This document shows, piece by piece, positions 36,978-45,630 of a DNA stretch of 64,000 nucleotides. The notes beneath the pieces are model-generated. The model saw nothing but the letters and a program-made list of their open reading frames with translations, was not told the origin of the DNA and made no database searches. Numbering within the stretch: the first letter of the stretch is position 1; each line of letters opens with the position of its first letter. This DNA comes from an uncultured Bacteroidales bacterium (GTDB taxonomy: Bacteria > Bacteroidota > Bacteroidia > Bacteroidales > Muribaculaceae): contig CACXLJ010000004.1 in the NCBI GenBank assembly GCA_902768435.1, positions 37,758-101,757 of the forward strand. The letters run 5' to 3'. The translations under genes were made by a program, and so were the position numbers.

Positions 36978-37670
36978 TCATTGTCTTGATGCTAATGCTT
37001 GGTAGAGAGGCATTAATATGCGCTTGCGGATGCGATTGTTCTGGGCTATGTCCTTTTTCAAGCTATCAAGTGCAAGCAACACGGCTTGACCAAGGTTGAT
37101 ATCGTAATCGCCTGTGAGGTGGACCACAAACATGCTGATAAGGTCGTTAATCTTGTCCTCAATAGAATCGTTTGATTCATCAAATGCCATCACAGTGCTC
37201 TCAACCTTATTTCCCTCGCTGTTTTCGAGTGCAAGAATCTCTGGGAACCAACGATTCTTGTCATCATCAATCCGTTTCATGAGTTGTGCCTTCACTTCAC
37301 TGAAGAATTTCATGATGATGAGCAAATTGCTGTTTTGAGCGTCGGACTTACTGATGAGCAGATGCAGATGGCGCTCAATATTGGGCAACTGGAATTGCAG
37401 ATATGTTTGGTTAGTTTTTTTCAGATAATCAACTATTAAATGCGCTTCGAAAGAATACAAGATTTTCTCGGGGAAGAAGTCGGGGTCACGAAAAGTGTTG
37501 AGAATCGTGGTGAAGAAAACCACATTCATCTTCTTCTGCTGGCAAATGTGCTCAATAGTCATGTCGCCCACGCCCAGTAAGATGCCAAACCGGCTAAGAA
37601 CCGATAAGATAGTGGGATCATCAATGATGATTTGCGACAGTTTGGTGTTTGAGGAAATAATGGGTAGCAT
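36978..37670 (-). CDS. Hemerythrin-like protein, iron ligands partly lost
   Basis: 230 residues. The N-terminal about 70 residues resemble the DUF542/ScdA-type helical module (LSQIIIDDPTILSVLSRFGI); about 72-225 is a four-helix hemerythrin-like region. His77 (SFEAHLIVDYL) and His101/His103 (NIERHLHLL) are present. The third-helix segment that normally reads H-x-x-x-E-E-x-x-x-F-P is here QLMKRIDDDKNRWFPEI, and the fourth-helix His (normally before D-I-E-x-K-L-x-D-L) is Asn/Ser in ESNDSIEDKINDL. So a di-iron site is doubtful. Paired tightly with the LuxR-type regulator, which suggests a sensor/regulator pair. Confidence 0.75.
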   Translation of the reverse strand: MLPIISSNTKLSQIIIDDPTILSVLSRFGILLGVGDMTIEHICQQKKMNVVFFTTILNTFRDPDFFPEKILYSFEAHLIVDYLKKTNQTYLQFQLPNIERHLHLLISKSDAQNSNLLIIMKFFSEVKAQLMKRIDDDKNRWFPEILALENSEGNKVESTVMAFDESNDSIEDKINDLISMFVVHLTGDYDINLGQAVLLALDSLKKDIAQNNRIRKRILMPLYQALASRQ

Positions 37671-37690
37671 GACTTACTTGATATAGAACA

Positions 37691-38236
37691 TTATAGAACA
37701 ATCTTGATGTCGGGTGTGACCACCGCATTGAGTTTCTTGTCGTGCGGTTCGCACGGGATTGTGTCAAAAATCTGACAATCAAACCCTACACCAATGGTAT
37801 AGGGGTGGGAGAGCGGGTTGAGCAGCCTGTCGTAGAAGCCCTTGCCGCGCCCCATGCGGTTGCATTGTGTGTCTAAAGCAACAGCCGGCACAATGATGAT
37901 GTCGAGGGTTTCGGGCGAAATGGTCTTGGAGCCAGTGGGCTCAAAGATGTGGAACTGGTTGTCATCGGTCAATTCAGCATCAAGGGGCACCACATCCAGG
38001 TCAACACCATTAACACGCGGCAGGAATATTTGTTTCTCCAAGGCCCATTTCTTGATGATGTGATGTGTGGGCAGTTCGTCGGGGAGCGAGTGATAGAGCA
38101 GTATCGTGCGAGCTTCTTTGAAAACTGGCAGCGACTCGATGTAGTTGAACACCTGGTTCGACTGCTCAAGTTTCATGTCATCGGTGAGCGACTGCTTTAA
38201 TCGTTTTACTGCGGCACGAAGTTCTTTTTTCTCCAT
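37691..38236 (-). CDS. 5-formyltetrahydrofolate cyclo-ligase
   Basis: 181 residues. ATP-dependent conversion of 5-formyl-THF to 5,10-methenyl-THF. The substrate/ATP motif GRGKGFYDRLL, with the N-terminal KKELRAAVKRLKQSL and IIVPAVALDTQCNRMGRG, identifies the family (YgfA/MTHFS). The length is normal. It lies between the S41 protease (18 bases upstream) and the hemerythrin-like gene (20 bases downstream). Cytoplasmic one-carbon metabolism. Confidence 0.94.
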   Translation of the reverse strand: MEKKELRAAVKRLKQSLTDDMKLEQSNQVFNYIESLPVFKEARTILLYHSLPDELPTHHIIKKWALEKQIFLPRVNGVDLDVVPLDAELTDDNQFHIFEPTGSKTISPETLDIIIVPAVALDTQCNRMGRGKGFYDRLLNPLSHPYTIGVGFDCQIFDTIPCEPHDKKLNAVVTPDIKIVL

Positions 38237-38254
38237 AATGGCAATAAGCTGAAA

Positions 38255-39883
38255 TTAGTAACTGTTGGGAAGTATGGGGAATGTTGCCTGATGCTTGCTG
38301 AAGGCCTTGAGTGCGGCATCCACAGTCTTGTCGTTGCGATTGTAGATGGGGTAGAAGGCACTTTGTCCGAAAAGATCTCGGGCAATTAGGGCCTTAATGG
38401 TCTTGATGATCAGGTCCTTCGATTGATTGATGTAGTACCAGCGTGCTGGAATTCCATGCTCAGAGGCAAAGTCAACGAAGTCGTTCAGCAACTGCTCATT
38501 GTTGTTGAGCATTCGTAGCAGCTGCTTGTGATCTTTGGCTTCGCTAAGCATCGACCGGTTGCTCTGTACAAACTTGAGCACAAATTGCGGGATGATTTGA
38601 GCATTAGTGATGGCGATGTAGTACGAAGTGATGGGGGTGGTATCTTGCGGAACAAAGATATCGGGAATTATGCCGCCACCGCCATACACTGTGCGGCCGT
38701 GCAGAGTCCTGAACTGCTGCTTCTCGTCGGTTTTGATGCTGTCGCGGCTATACAGTTCGCCTTTGGTGTAACGGTCGAAAAGCTCTTTTTCATAGGAGAG
38801 AAGCCCGTGTGCCTTGTAGTCTTTTTGAATGCAGCGGCCACTTGGGGTGTAGTAGCGGGCGATTGTAAGCCTGATGGCGCTCTTGTCGCCGAGGTCGAAC
38901 TGCTTTTGCACAAGACCTTTGCCAAAAGAGCGGCAGCCCACAATTAGTCCACGGTCATTATCCTGAATGGCACCGGCAAAAATTTCGCTGGCGCTTGCCG
39001 AGAACTCATCGATGAGCACAATCACCTCATCGTCTTTGAACGAGCCATTGCCGTCGCTCCACACCTTGGAGTCGTTGTTCTTGTAACGGCCTTTGGTCGA
39101 AACAATGAGTTGGTTGGCGGGCAGGAACTCGTTGGCCATGTAGATAGCCATTTCCATGTAACCGCCACCATTGCCTCTCAGGTCAACGATATACCGTTTT
39201 GCGCCGTCGGCCTTGAGTGTGGTGAGCGCTTGCATGAACTCGTCGTAGGTGGTTCGCCCAAACTGGTTGACTCTCACATAGCCTGTATTCTTTTCAATCA
39301 TGTAGGCGGCGTCAACAGCCTTGACAGGAACATCGCCTCGCGTCACGACAAATGTGAGGGGCTTGTTGGAGGTCATGCGCTTCACTTCAAGTTTCACCTT
39401 GGAATCTTTCTTGCCCCGCAGTGTTTCCTTGATGACATTCTGGTCAAGGCCTACGAGCGATTTGCCATTGGCCGAAATGATTTTATCGCCTGCAACAATG
39501 CCTGCTTTTTCAGAAGGGCCGCCTGGAATCACCTCTATAACATAGAGTGTGTCCTCAGAAATCTGGAATGAAATGCCAATGCCGCTGAAGCTTCCGCTCA
39601 GGTCCTCTTCGGCCAGCTGAAGTTCTTTGGCCGACAGGTAATAGGAGTGCGGATCAAGGTTAGAAAGGATTTCAGGAATGGAGAGTTCTATGAGGCTGTC
39701 GACTTCAATGTTATCAACATATTCATTCGAGACAAGATTGAGGATGTTGTTGAGTTTGCGGTCATATTCACCTGCCTTCTTTCCCGAGAAAAGAAGTCCC
39801 AACCAAATTCCCACTACAAGCGAAGCTGCTATGGCTATGGGGACCCAGGAAAACGGTTGACGGTTGTTGGCGTTGGTGTTCAT
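38255..39883 (-). CDS. S41 family carboxy-terminal processing protease (CtpA-like)
   Basis: 542 residues from the Met at 39883. A longer frame to 39943 would run into the dCMP deaminase gene. An N-terminal membrane anchor or signal (VPIAIAASLVVGIWLGLLF) is followed by a PDZ domain (about 70-165: GSFSGIGISFQ, IPGGPSEKAGIVAGDKIISA) and the S41 catalytic domain with Ser in DEFSASASEIFAGA and Lys in SFGKGLVQKQ. It acts in the periplasm and cleaves proteins near C-termini. Unusually, a perfect Shine-Dalgarno GGAGG sits six bases before the start, overlapping the upstream stop codon. Confidence 0.93.
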   Translation of the reverse strand: MNTNANNRQPFSWVPIAIAASLVVGIWLGLLFSGKKAGEYDRKLNNILNLVSNEYVDNIEVDSLIELSIPEILSNLDPHSYYLSAKELQLAEEDLSGSFSGIGISFQISEDTLYVIEVIPGGPSEKAGIVAGDKIISANGKSLVGLDQNVIKETLRGKKDSKVKLEVKRMTSNKPLTFVVTRGDVPVKAVDAAYMIEKNTGYVRVNQFGRTTYDEFMQALTTLKADGAKRYIVDLRGNGGGYMEMAIYMANEFLPANQLIVSTKGRYKNNDSKVWSDGNGSFKDDEVIVLIDEFSASASEIFAGAIQDNDRGLIVGCRSFGKGLVQKQFDLGDKSAIRLTIARYYTPSGRCIQKDYKAHGLLSYEKELFDRYTKGELYSRDSIKTDEKQQFRTLHGRTVYGGGGIIPDIFVPQDTTPITSYYIAITNAQIIPQFVLKFVQSNRSMLSEAKDHKQLLRMLNNNEQLLNDFVDFASEHGIPARWYYINQSKDLIIKTIKALIARDLFGQSAFYPIYNRNDKTVDAALKAFSKHQATFPILPNSY

Positions 39884-39889
39884 GTGATG

Positions 39890-39894
39890 CCTCC
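39890..39894 (-). promoter_or_regulatory. Shine-Dalgarno-like GGAGG before the S41 protease start
   Basis: The minus strand reads TAGGAGGCATCACATG: GGAGG with six bases to the ATG, overlapping the upstream TAG stop. Other starts in this window lack such a motif, as is normal for Bacteroidetes. It supports the start at 39883. Confidence 0.55.
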
Positions 39895-40346
39895 TAAATT
39901 TTATCTTCAGCAATTTCGTTGTCAGAGAGGCATACACACTCAATGCCAGCCCGCTTCAGCAGGTCGACACCGTCGGTGAGTCGGTACACTTCGCCAAACA
40001 CCACTCGTTTGATGCCCGACTGGATAATGAGTTTGGCGCATTCAATGCACGGCGAGGTGGTCACATACAGAGTGGCACCCTTGCTGCTGTTGTTGCTTTG
40101 AGCGACTTTTGTGATGGCATTGGCCTCGGCATGCAGCACATAGGCCTTGGTATTGTCGTTTTCGTCCTCACAAATGTTTTCAAATCCTACTGGTGTGCCA
40201 TTGTATCCGTCAGAGATAATCATCTTGTCTTTGACAATGAGGGCTCCCACTTGCCGGCGCTTGCAATAGGAATTCTCGGCCCAGATTCTTGCCATGCGAA
40301 GATAACGGGCGTCAAGTTGTGCTGTTTTCTGGTGAATATCAGCCAT
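39894..40346 (-). CDS. dCMP deaminase / ComEB-type cytidine deaminase
   Basis: 150 residues. Zinc-dependent deaminase with HAEANAI (His ligand, catalytic Glu) and the PCIECAK cysteine pair. The allosteric-type N-terminus (YCKRRQVGALIVKDKMIIS) and the GYNGTPVGFEN loop match dCMP deaminases, which make dUMP for thymidylate synthesis. First gene of the run dCMP deaminase - S41 - cyclo-ligase - hemerythrin-like - LuxR - M16, with gaps of 4-20 bases. A TAnnTTTG box lies 50 bases upstream. Confidence 0.93.
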   Translation of the reverse strand: MADIHQKTAQLDARYLRMARIWAENSYCKRRQVGALIVKDKMIISDGYNGTPVGFENICEDENDNTKAYVLHAEANAITKVAQSNNSSKGATLYVTTSPCIECAKLIIQSGIKRVVFGEVYRLTDGVDLLKRAGIECVCLSDNEIAEDKI

Positions 40347-40395
40347 TTATGTATTGCTGCAAAATGTGTAAAAATATAGCTATCAAACAACAGTA

Positions 40396-40403
40396 CAAAT
40401 TTA
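40396..40403 (-). promoter_or_regulatory. Bacteroidetes -7 box for the six-gene dCMP deaminase operon
   Basis: The minus strand reads TAAATTTG, 49 bases before the start codon at 40346. Confidence 0.5.
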
Positions 40404-40497
40404 GTGAAAAAAACAAATACAAAACAAAGTTTTTCACAACATTTTTTTTGCATGTTTTGTATGGGTGAGTTTTTTAATGAATGTAGTATATTTTTAT

Positions 40498-40528
40498 TTT
40501 GAGGTAATGTGATTAATGATTATCTTTG
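40498..40528 (+). promoter_or_regulatory. Promoter of dnaG
   Basis: TTTG at 40498-40501, a 19-base spacer, then TATCTTTG at 40521-40528: a full match to the Bacteroidetes -33/-7 consensus. The dnaG ATG is 59 bases downstream. Confidence 0.75.
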
Positions 40529-40587
40529 TGGGGATAAAACCAGTCTCCTGTACTTATGGTCAGAGAAGGATTAAAAGAAGTGTTTAA

Positions 40588-42756
40588 ATGATTGACAGAA
40601 CGACAGTTGAACGGATTATTGACGCTGCGGACATTGTGGACGTGGTGAGTGACTTTGTGTCGTTGAAAAAGCGTGGCCAAAACTATTTGGGGCTGTGCCC
40701 GTTTCACAACGACAGGCGTCCGTCGTTCAATGTGTCGCGCACTAAAGGCATTTATAAGTGCTTTGCTTGTGGTGCTGGCGGGGGTGTGGTGAATTTTGTG
40801 ATGGAGCATGAGCAGATGACCTATGTTGAGGCACTGCGATATCTTGCCAAGAAATATCACATTGAAATTGAAGAACGAGAGTTGACCGATGCCGAGCGCA
40901 TGGCTGAGAACGAGCGCGAAAGCATGCTTGTGGTTAACGAGTTTGCCTTGCAGTTTTTTGAAGATCAGTTGACCAACACTCGTGAAGGCCAAGAGATTGG
41001 CATGTCTTATTTTAAGGAGCGCGGATTCACGCAAGAGTCAATCAAGAAGTTCCATCTGGGTTATTCGCCCGAAGGACGAAGCGCTCTGTACGACGCTGCT
41101 ATCAAGAAAGGGTATAACCGTGAGGTGCTCTTCAGCGTGGGACTGTGCATTGATGATAATAAAGGTGGTGGTTACGATCGTTTTCGTGGCAGGGTGATGT
41201 TCCCGGTGTTTAACATAGCCGGCAAGGTGATTGCATTTGGCGGCCGCACGCTACACGACGACAAAGCGAAGTATGTGAATTCACCCGAATCAATGATCTA
41301 CACTAAGGGCAACGAAATATATGGACTGTTTCAAGCCAAACGGGCCATATCCAAGGAGGAAAAGTGCTTTATTGTTGAGGGATATGCCGATGTGATTTCG
41401 ATGCGCCAGTCGGGGTTTGAGAATGTGATTGCCTCGTCGGGCACCGCGTTGACCGACGGGCAGATTCAAAAGATACACCGTTTTACCCAAAATGTGACCG
41501 AACTTTTTGATGGTGACGATGCCGGTGTTCATGCTGCTATGCGTGGCGTGGACCTGTTGTTGAGGCAGGGCATGAACATCAAGATATTGCTGCTGCCTGA
41601 GGGTGAGGATCCCGACAGTTTCGCTCGAAGTCATGCGTCACATGAAGTGAAAACCTATATTGATGAACATGAAACCGATTTCATCAGTTTCAAGACTAAT
41701 GTGTTGCTGAAGGATTGTCAGGACGATCCCATCAAGCGAGGGGCAGCCATCAGGGAGATTGTTCAGTCGATAGCGTTGATTCCCGATCAGTTTATCAGAA
41801 TGGAATTTGCCAAGCAATGCAGCAATCGATTCGGATATGAAGAAAAGGTGGTGATGGCCGAAATTGGGAAGCAGATTCAAAAGAACCGTGAGAAGGAGTA
41901 TAAGGACCGTCGTGGTGCTGAATCTGGAGAAACGACTGTACCGATTGGGGCTGGAACTGATGTTCCAACGGTTGGTCCTGATCGCCCTCATCGACCTTAT
42001 AAAAATAACAAGAAAGATTTTCAGGCGTTGCTTGATCGGTATGAAGGCGACTTGATAAGATATGTGGTGAAGTATGGCATGTGCTACTTATGTGATACAG
42101 AGTATGACGATGGGCAAAGCAGGCCTACCACACTTGTCGAGTATGTTAAGAATGAACTTGAGGCAGATTCCATGCGCTTTTCGAATCCTGTGTATCAACG
42201 CATTTTTGACATTTCGGTGCAGTTGGTGCCTCATTTCTATGAATCGTTAGAGGCAAAGAATGTTCAGGAACAAGAAGAGATGCAACGGTTGTTGAAACAG
42301 GGCATCATAGAAATTCAGCAAAAGGGTGTTGACAGTATTGACACCGCAACAAAACTAGAGGAAGAACTGACTGCACGGCTCTCAAGTAAGGTTAATGAAG
42401 AACTCCAAATTTTCAGGGAACAATATCTTCAGAAACGCCTGTGTTCAGATGTAGACGATAGTGTGCGCAATGTGGCATTAAAACTGGTTGAAGACTTGCC
42501 GGCTTTGAGCCGAATTCACACAGAATTCGGAGCTGTAGTTGTCAATGAAATTGATAAGCTTGTTCCCCTTGTGTCCAAGGCCATCTATGCATGGAAAAAT
42601 GCCATTGTCAACAAGCTAAGACATGAGGCTCAGCTAAAACTTGAAAATGCTGGTCCTGAGGAGCTTGCCAAGTTGATGAAAGAACTGCAGTATCTTGATG
42701 GCTTGCGTGCTAAACTAGCGAGTTTGATTGGCGATCCCGTAATAAATTTGCTATAA
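40588..42756 (+). CDS. dnaG: DNA primase
   Basis: 722 residues. N-terminal CHC2 zinc-binding domain: CPFHNDRRPSF and YKCFACGAGGGVVNF. The central TOPRIM/RNA polymerase domain (about 170-350) has GRVMFPVFNIAGKVIAFGGR, FIVEGYADVISMRQSG and LFDGDDAGVHAAMRG. The C-terminal helicase-interaction part (about 460-722) is divergent, as is usual. It synthesises RNA primers at the replication fork. Monocistronic, with its own consensus promoter. Confidence 0.97.
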   Translation: MIDRTTVERIIDAADIVDVVSDFVSLKKRGQNYLGLCPFHNDRRPSFNVSRTKGIYKCFACGAGGGVVNFVMEHEQMTYVEALRYLAKKYHIEIEERELTDAERMAENERESMLVVNEFALQFFEDQLTNTREGQEIGMSYFKERGFTQESIKKFHLGYSPEGRSALYDAAIKKGYNREVLFSVGLCIDDNKGGGYDRFRGRVMFPVFNIAGKVIAFGGRTLHDDKAKYVNSPESMIYTKGNEIYGLFQAKRAISKEEKCFIVEGYADVISMRQSGFENVIASSGTALTDGQIQKIHRFTQNVTELFDGDDAGVHAAMRGVDLLLRQGMNIKILLLPEGEDPDSFARSHASHEVKTYIDEHETDFISFKTNVLLKDCQDDPIKRGAAIREIVQSIALIPDQFIRMEFAKQCSNRFGYEEKVVMAEIGKQIQKNREKEYKDRRGAESGETTVPIGAGTDVPTVGPDRPHRPYKNNKKDFQALLDRYEGDLIRYVVKYGMCYLCDTEYDDGQSRPTTLVEYVKNELEADSMRFSNPVYQRIFDISVQLVPHFYESLEAKNVQEQEEMQRLLKQGIIEIQQKGVDSIDTATKLEEELTARLSSKVNEELQIFREQYLQKRLCSDVDDSVRNVALKLVEDLPALSRIHTEFGAVVVNEIDKLVPLVSKAIYAWKNAIVNKLRHEAQLKLENAGPEELAKLMKELQYLDGLRAKLASLIGDPVINLL

Positions 42757-42792
42757 TTACCTTATAATTGGGGTTAATTTGAATTTTATTTG

Positions 42793-42800
42793 TATATTTG
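42793..42800 (+). promoter_or_regulatory. Bacteroidetes -7 box for the LysM/barrel operon
   Basis: TATATTTG (TAnnTTTG) 115 bases before the ATG at 42916. The -33 element is weak (TTGG at 21 bases). The long leader of about 110 bases shows no clear structure. Confidence 0.5.
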
Positions 42801-42915
42801 CGTTTAATTTTAACTCGTGGGACACACGATTGTGTCTCGTTGTGTATAAAAAAAGGATTATTAACTAGCCTCATGCTTGTCTAAATATGAAGTCGAGGCG
42901 CAAACAATAACTATT

Positions 42916-44940
42916 ATGAAATCTGTTCGTTTTCAGATGATTCTGGCTTTGGTGACCATTCTTTGCCCTTTGTTTGCCGAAGCACAACTGAATTTGCCCA
43001 TCAAGACAATTGGCGACGAATCTTTTTATTTCTACAAGACTGGCAACAATGAGTCGATACAGAGCATTGCCCAGAAGTTGGGGGTAACTGTCGACCAGAT
43101 TATCACATATAATCCCTCGGCCAAGTTAGGCATCGCCAAGAAACAGCTTCTGTTTTTTCCGGTGAGCGCTTTTGCTAACCAGGGCAAGCCGCAGAATGTG
43201 ACCTCGTCGGTTGCCAATGAAACGGTGACCCATGTGGTGAAGAAAGGCGAATCGCTCTATGGCCTGGCGCGCAATTATAATATGAGCATCGACGAACTGG
43301 TGCAAGCCAATCCTCAAGCCAATAATGGCGTGAAGGAGGGCGATGTGCTTGTTATACCACAGAAATCACTTGCTGCTCCTATTGCAACAGCACCAGTGGT
43401 GACTGAAAACGCTCCTCAAGTGCAAGGTGATGTGAAAACCATCTTCCACACCATCAAGAGTGGTGAAACGCTCTTCAGTGTTTCGAAACAATACAACACG
43501 ACGATTGAAAACCTTATAGCATTGAACCCTGGCATATATCCCGACAAGTTTGTTGTAGGCGATGTAATCAAGGTGCAGCCTAATGTGACCGGAACCATCA
43601 CTATAGAGAAAGATGTGACCAAGTTCTACACCTATGAGGTGAAAGACAAAGAAACCTATGAGTCGGTGGCTGCCGCTCATGGCATTACCGCCAATGAGCT
43701 GCGTCAGGCTAACCCCGACTTGAAAAAACTCAAAAAAGGTAAAATCATCTACATTCCGCAGAGTGGGGTAGAAACAGCGGTGATCAGTTCAACCAATGCT
43801 ACCGAGAAAGAACTGGAGCAGACCTATGCCAAGAAGATGGACGATGTGTATAACACAGTTCACAAGATTGACAGCGATAATGAACTGAATATTGGCATCA
43901 TCCTGCCATTCCAGCTCCAGAAGTCAAATCCTCCTCGTCAAGCATTGCTCTACACCGATTTTTATAAGGGATTTCTTGTGGCTGTCGACAGCATTGGCAA
44001 TAAAGTGAATAAAAAAGTGAATATCAATGTTTACGACACACAACACAACTTGAATGTGACCGATAGTCTGTTAGCTCTTGATGAACTGAAGAATCTTGAT
44101 ATTGCCATTGCTCCGAGTGAGCCCAAACAGCTTGAACGCATCAACAAGTTTGGTCAGCAAAATGGTGTGACGGTCTTCAACTGTTTCTCGACGAGAAATG
44201 ATGACTATGCCGAGAATCCCAGAGTCATTCAGATCAATACCCCCACATTCTACATGATGTCGCTTGTTAACGACTGGATTGCTGAAAAATTCAAGGATTA
44301 CACCATTATTTATCTTGATGAGGCCAATAGTGAAGACAAAGATATTTTTGCAAGCATCAAGGACTATATGTCGAGTAACAAGCGCAGGACAAAGACACTG
44401 AATGTGAACGATAAACTTGAGTACAACCGTCTGTCGCAAGTGATGGATCCAGGCATGAATTATTTATTCATCCCCTCATCGGGTCGCAAGGAATTGGTGA
44501 ACAAGTTTATTGGCGCTTTGACTGCAGCCAAGTCGCAGCGTTTTGACTGCGAAATCGCTCTTCTCGGTTATCCAGAGTATGTGTCATTCTTGAGCGATTT
44601 CAAGTCGTCGTTCCAGACGGTCGACACTTATATATTCAGTCGCTTCTATAAAGATGAGGGCGCCCGCAGCCGCCGTGTAGAACAAAAGTTTGCCAATATG
44701 TTTGGTGACAAGATGCTCAACACTACGCCATCGATGGGACTCCTTGGTTTTGACATGGGCATGTATCTGCTGCAATCACTCAATAATTCGCCCGAAATCA
44801 AGGAAGACACTCCTGCCTATAAGGGTGTTCAGATGGATTTTGACCTTAAACGCGTGAGTAATTGGAGCGGACTCATCAATAACAATGTGAAGATGCTGCA
44901 TCTCAATGGTTCGTCAATGAAAGAAAGCATCATTCAATGA
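42916..44940 (+). CDS. LysM-repeat protein with periplasmic-binding-protein-like domain
   Basis: 674 residues from the ATG at 42916, which opens a signal peptide ending FAEAQ; in-frame sequence upstream from 42877 is not needed. Four LysM or LysM-like repeats cover about 30-290, the clearest being THVVKKGESLYGLARNYNMS and FHTIKSGETLFSVSKQYNTT; the first and fourth are degenerate. About 320-670 is a type 1 periplasmic-binding fold (NIGIILPFQLQ, TDFYKGFLVAVDS, IAIAPSEPKQ), as in LpoA/YraM-type proteins. Suggested role: bind peptidoglycan in the periplasm and assist wall synthesis. Its stop overlaps the start of the barrel gene by four bases. Confidence 0.87.
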   Translation: MKSVRFQMILALVTILCPLFAEAQLNLPIKTIGDESFYFYKTGNNESIQSIAQKLGVTVDQIITYNPSAKLGIAKKQLLFFPVSAFANQGKPQNVTSSVANETVTHVVKKGESLYGLARNYNMSIDELVQANPQANNGVKEGDVLVIPQKSLAAPIATAPVVTENAPQVQGDVKTIFHTIKSGETLFSVSKQYNTTIENLIALNPGIYPDKFVVGDVIKVQPNVTGTITIEKDVTKFYTYEVKDKETYESVAAAHGITANELRQANPDLKKLKKGKIIYIPQSGVETAVISSTNATEKELEQTYAKKMDDVYNTVHKIDSDNELNIGIILPFQLQKSNPPRQALLYTDFYKGFLVAVDSIGNKVNKKVNINVYDTQHNLNVTDSLLALDELKNLDIAIAPSEPKQLERINKFGQQNGVTVFNCFSTRNDDYAENPRVIQINTPTFYMMSLVNDWIAEKFKDYTIIYLDEANSEDKDIFASIKDYMSSNKRRTKTLNVNDKLEYNRLSQVMDPGMNYLFIPSSGRKELVNKFIGALTAAKSQRFDCEIALLGYPEYVSFLSDFKSSFQTVDTYIFSRFYKDEGARSRRVEQKFANMFGDKMLNTTPSMGLLGFDMGMYLLQSLNNSPEIKEDTPAYKGVQMDFDLKRVSNWSGLINNNVKMLHLNGSSMKESIIQ

Positions 44941-45626
44941 GATTTGTCAAGTATTTCATAGCAATTTTGGTGTGCTTCGCGTTTGTGCCGCATAATTGGG
45001 CACAAACTCATTATGATGCCCAGATTTCGGTGGGTGGAAAGGCTGGAGCCACGCTTTCAAAGGTCAACTTCAACCCATCAGTGCCTCAGTCGATGATTCC
45101 CGGCATCATGTTTGGTGCCACTTTTCGCTATCTTGAGGAACGGCATTTTGGCATTATTGCCGAGTTGAATGTGGAGCAACGCGGATGGAAAGAGAAATTT
45201 GATGGATTTGATTATAGTTATCAGCGCAGCCTGACTTATGTCCAACTGCCGGTAATGACTCACATCTTCTTTGGCTCAAAGCATTTTCATGGTTTTTTTA
45301 ATGCAGGTCCCGAAGTGGGGTTTATGATTGCATCGGGGACGAAGTCGAATTTCGATTATGAACATTTCGAGACGATTGAAGGATTCCCGAGTGCAAACCG
45401 CAGCACGAGCCAGTTTTCCATGAAAATCAAGAACCGGTTCGATTATGGCATTTCGGCTGGATTAGGTATGGAATGGATCAAGGACCGCCACCACTCGTTA
45501 ACGCTTGAGGGCCGTTTCTATTACGGTCTGAACGATGTGTTCAGCAATCACAAGACCGATATTTTTTCGGGTTCAAACTCCATGTCGATCATGCTGACGC
45601 TGGGCTATTTCTACCGCCTGAAATAA
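44937..45626 (+). CDS. PorT-like outer-membrane beta-barrel protein
   Basis: 229 residues. Signal peptide about 1-22 (FVPHNWAQ). The mature protein alternates short beta strands with aromatic girdles: VGGKAGATLSKVNFNP, GIMFGATFRYLEERHFGIIA, VQLPVMTHIFFGSKHFHGFF, YGISAGLGMEWIKDR, ending in strand MLTLGYFYRLK. This is the PorT/OMP_b-brl_2 type of 8-stranded barrel. ATGA overlap with the LysM gene suggests coupled translation and a joint envelope function. PorT proper is a type IX secretion component, but many relatives are not, so I do not assign the symbol. Confidence 0.85.
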   Translation: MRFVKYFIAILVCFAFVPHNWAQTHYDAQISVGGKAGATLSKVNFNPSVPQSMIPGIMFGATFRYLEERHFGIIAELNVEQRGWKEKFDGFDYSYQRSLTYVQLPVMTHIFFGSKHFHGFFNAGPEVGFMIASGTKSNFDYEHFETIEGFPSANRSTSQFSMKIKNRFDYGISAGLGMEWIKDRHHSLTLEGRFYYGLNDVFSNHKTDIFSGSNSMSIMLTLGYFYRLK

Positions 45627-45630
45627 TTGT

